The translations under genes were made by a program, and so were the position numbers. DNA of 64,000 nt, taken from positions 415,001 to 479,000 of the forward strand of contig JAIGNY010000589.1 in assembly GCA_020152595.1 (NCBI GenBank), read 5' to 3'. The notes under the pieces are model-generated. The model was not told where the DNA came from, did not search any database, and worked only from the letters and a program-made list of their open reading frames with translations. The first letter of the stretch is position 1. Each line of letters begins with the position of its first letter. Of this stretch, positions 63,166-64,000 are shown one piece after another. The stretch comes from Chiridota heheva (lineage: Eukaryota; Echinodermata; Holothuroidea; Apodida; Chiridotidae).

Positions 63166-64000
63166 ACCCCCAATAGTTATTATTATCATTAGCTATTTTC
63201 CCCACTATGCTGTATGCTTAAGGTGATGAGATTAGCAACACCATGGATTATTTTCTTGTTCTTTCTTTAAATGTTATTTTTCGACAAAAATATTGCCAGA
63301 CTCAAGAAAAGGCAATAATCTATCAAATCATCTATGCAGGTCACTGAACACGAAATAACATGTGCTGCGGCCGATCACTCACACCTAATTAAACATTTCT
63401 TGACGGTTTGTTAGTTACATCCATCATATTACAGTATTAGTTGTATTTGTCTTTTTGACAAAAAAAAAGTGCATACAACAACTTGGCGGTATTTCAAAGC
63501 AAATAACCGTGAAAACCTCTTACTCTACAGTTAAATTACCAGAGATAATTTAACATCATCCTCAAACGAGGTGTTAAAGGCTTAGTGACTGCGCTAAGAA
63601 AGGTGGAAGAAGGAGGGGGAGGAGGGGGAGGTGGAAAGGGAAGGGGGATCGCTTTGCTCCCAGAAAATTGTGTGTGTTTGTTTGTTTGACGAGGGCTTAA
63701 TGTCATCATGACAACGAGGGTCAAATTGTGCCTGAGAGGTTAGATCATTCTAGAGGTAGGAAGGAAAGAAAATAGGGGAAGATTGAGATAAATATGAGAA
63801 AACAAAATCAGAAAGCTGGGATCGAGAGAAGGGGTGTATGGGTGAAAAACAAAGTAGAGAGAGAGGTGGTGGGAGAGGACTAAATATGGTTGTAGAGGGC
63901 ATAATGATAGAGATAATTTTATGCGGAGGGTTTTTTTCAGGAAGAACTCGTCAATTGAGTTGTGGGGAGCAAGGGAAGCTCTAGGAAGGTTGTACAGGGG
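63166..64000. other. Intergenic DNA with a purine-rich tract
   Basis: A G/A-rich stretch at 63598-63650 (GGAGGGGGAGGAGGGGGAGG) and purine-rich DNA from 63720 to the end. No gene recognised. Confidence 0.4.

Overview
This is eukaryotic, AT-rich, repeat-dominated DNA from an animal. A marine invertebrate deuterostome (echinoderm-like) is my best guess. The support is a DEG/ENaC channel exon with metazoan splice sites, Penelope-like (PLE), CR1/L2-like and RTE-like retroelements, hAT and many MITE-type transposons, and islands of the palindromic motif TAACGTTAGGCCTA, which I associate from memory (not proof) with echinoderm-type genomes. There is no operon, CRISPR array, phage or prokaryotic gene. 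Only one convincing host protein-coding exon is present; most of the window is intergenic or intronic DNA built from nested mobile elements and satellites.

Layout. 0-2.7 kb: first coding exon of a DEG/ENaC-family channel on the minus strand, with a MITE 13 bp inside its downstream intron. 2.7-9.9 kb: a symmetric block, (TA)n - PLE copy A (minus) - PLE copy B (plus) - (TA)n. A tRNA-derived SINE is nested in the tail of A, and a 3.3-kb degenerate hAT transposon splits the GIY-YIG nuclease of B. The tail of B folds on paper as a hammerhead ribozyme. 11.7-14.8 kb: a 42-bp satellite with higher-order (dimer, then trimer) structure. 15.4-17.4 kb: a MITE whose terminal unit is amplified into eight exact-length 74-bp repeats, then a second inverted-repeat transposon. 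17.5-19.7 kb: an internally deleted RTE-like LINE and a recent duplication mosaic containing a piece of it. 19.8-23.4 kb: 21-bp-period and 19-bp-period degenerate arrays. 24.5-28.2 kb: tRNA-like SINEs, a small MITE, a possible exon, a trinucleotide repeat and a dispersed repeat. 29.3-31.4 kb: a ~130-bp repeat and a possible small spliced gene. 33.5-36.1 kb: decayed CR1-like LINE with endonuclease and RT. 39-42.3 kb: a recurrent GTGACGGGTGTTAC motif in a region that also took in a SINE, a MITE and a LINE fragment with an uninterrupted RT frame. 42.8-48.7 kb: several inverted-repeat elements and a candidate host exon. 50.8-54.9 kb: a 38-bp satellite, a dispersed repeat and a ~235-bp tandem array. 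56.7-58.5 kb: a CR1/L2-like LINE fragment caught between two (TA)n tracts. 60.5-62.0 kb: 5' half of an RTE-like LINE (minus) with a 3 x 21-residue repeat. The rest is unassigned.

What works together: the retroelement fragments (PLE, LINEs) supply reverse transcriptase and endonuclease families on which the SINEs probably depended. The MITEs carry no genes and would have needed transposases in trans. Nothing here, except possibly the 40.6-41.8 kb RT frame, looks recently active at the protein level. All family calls are from motif reading without database search.
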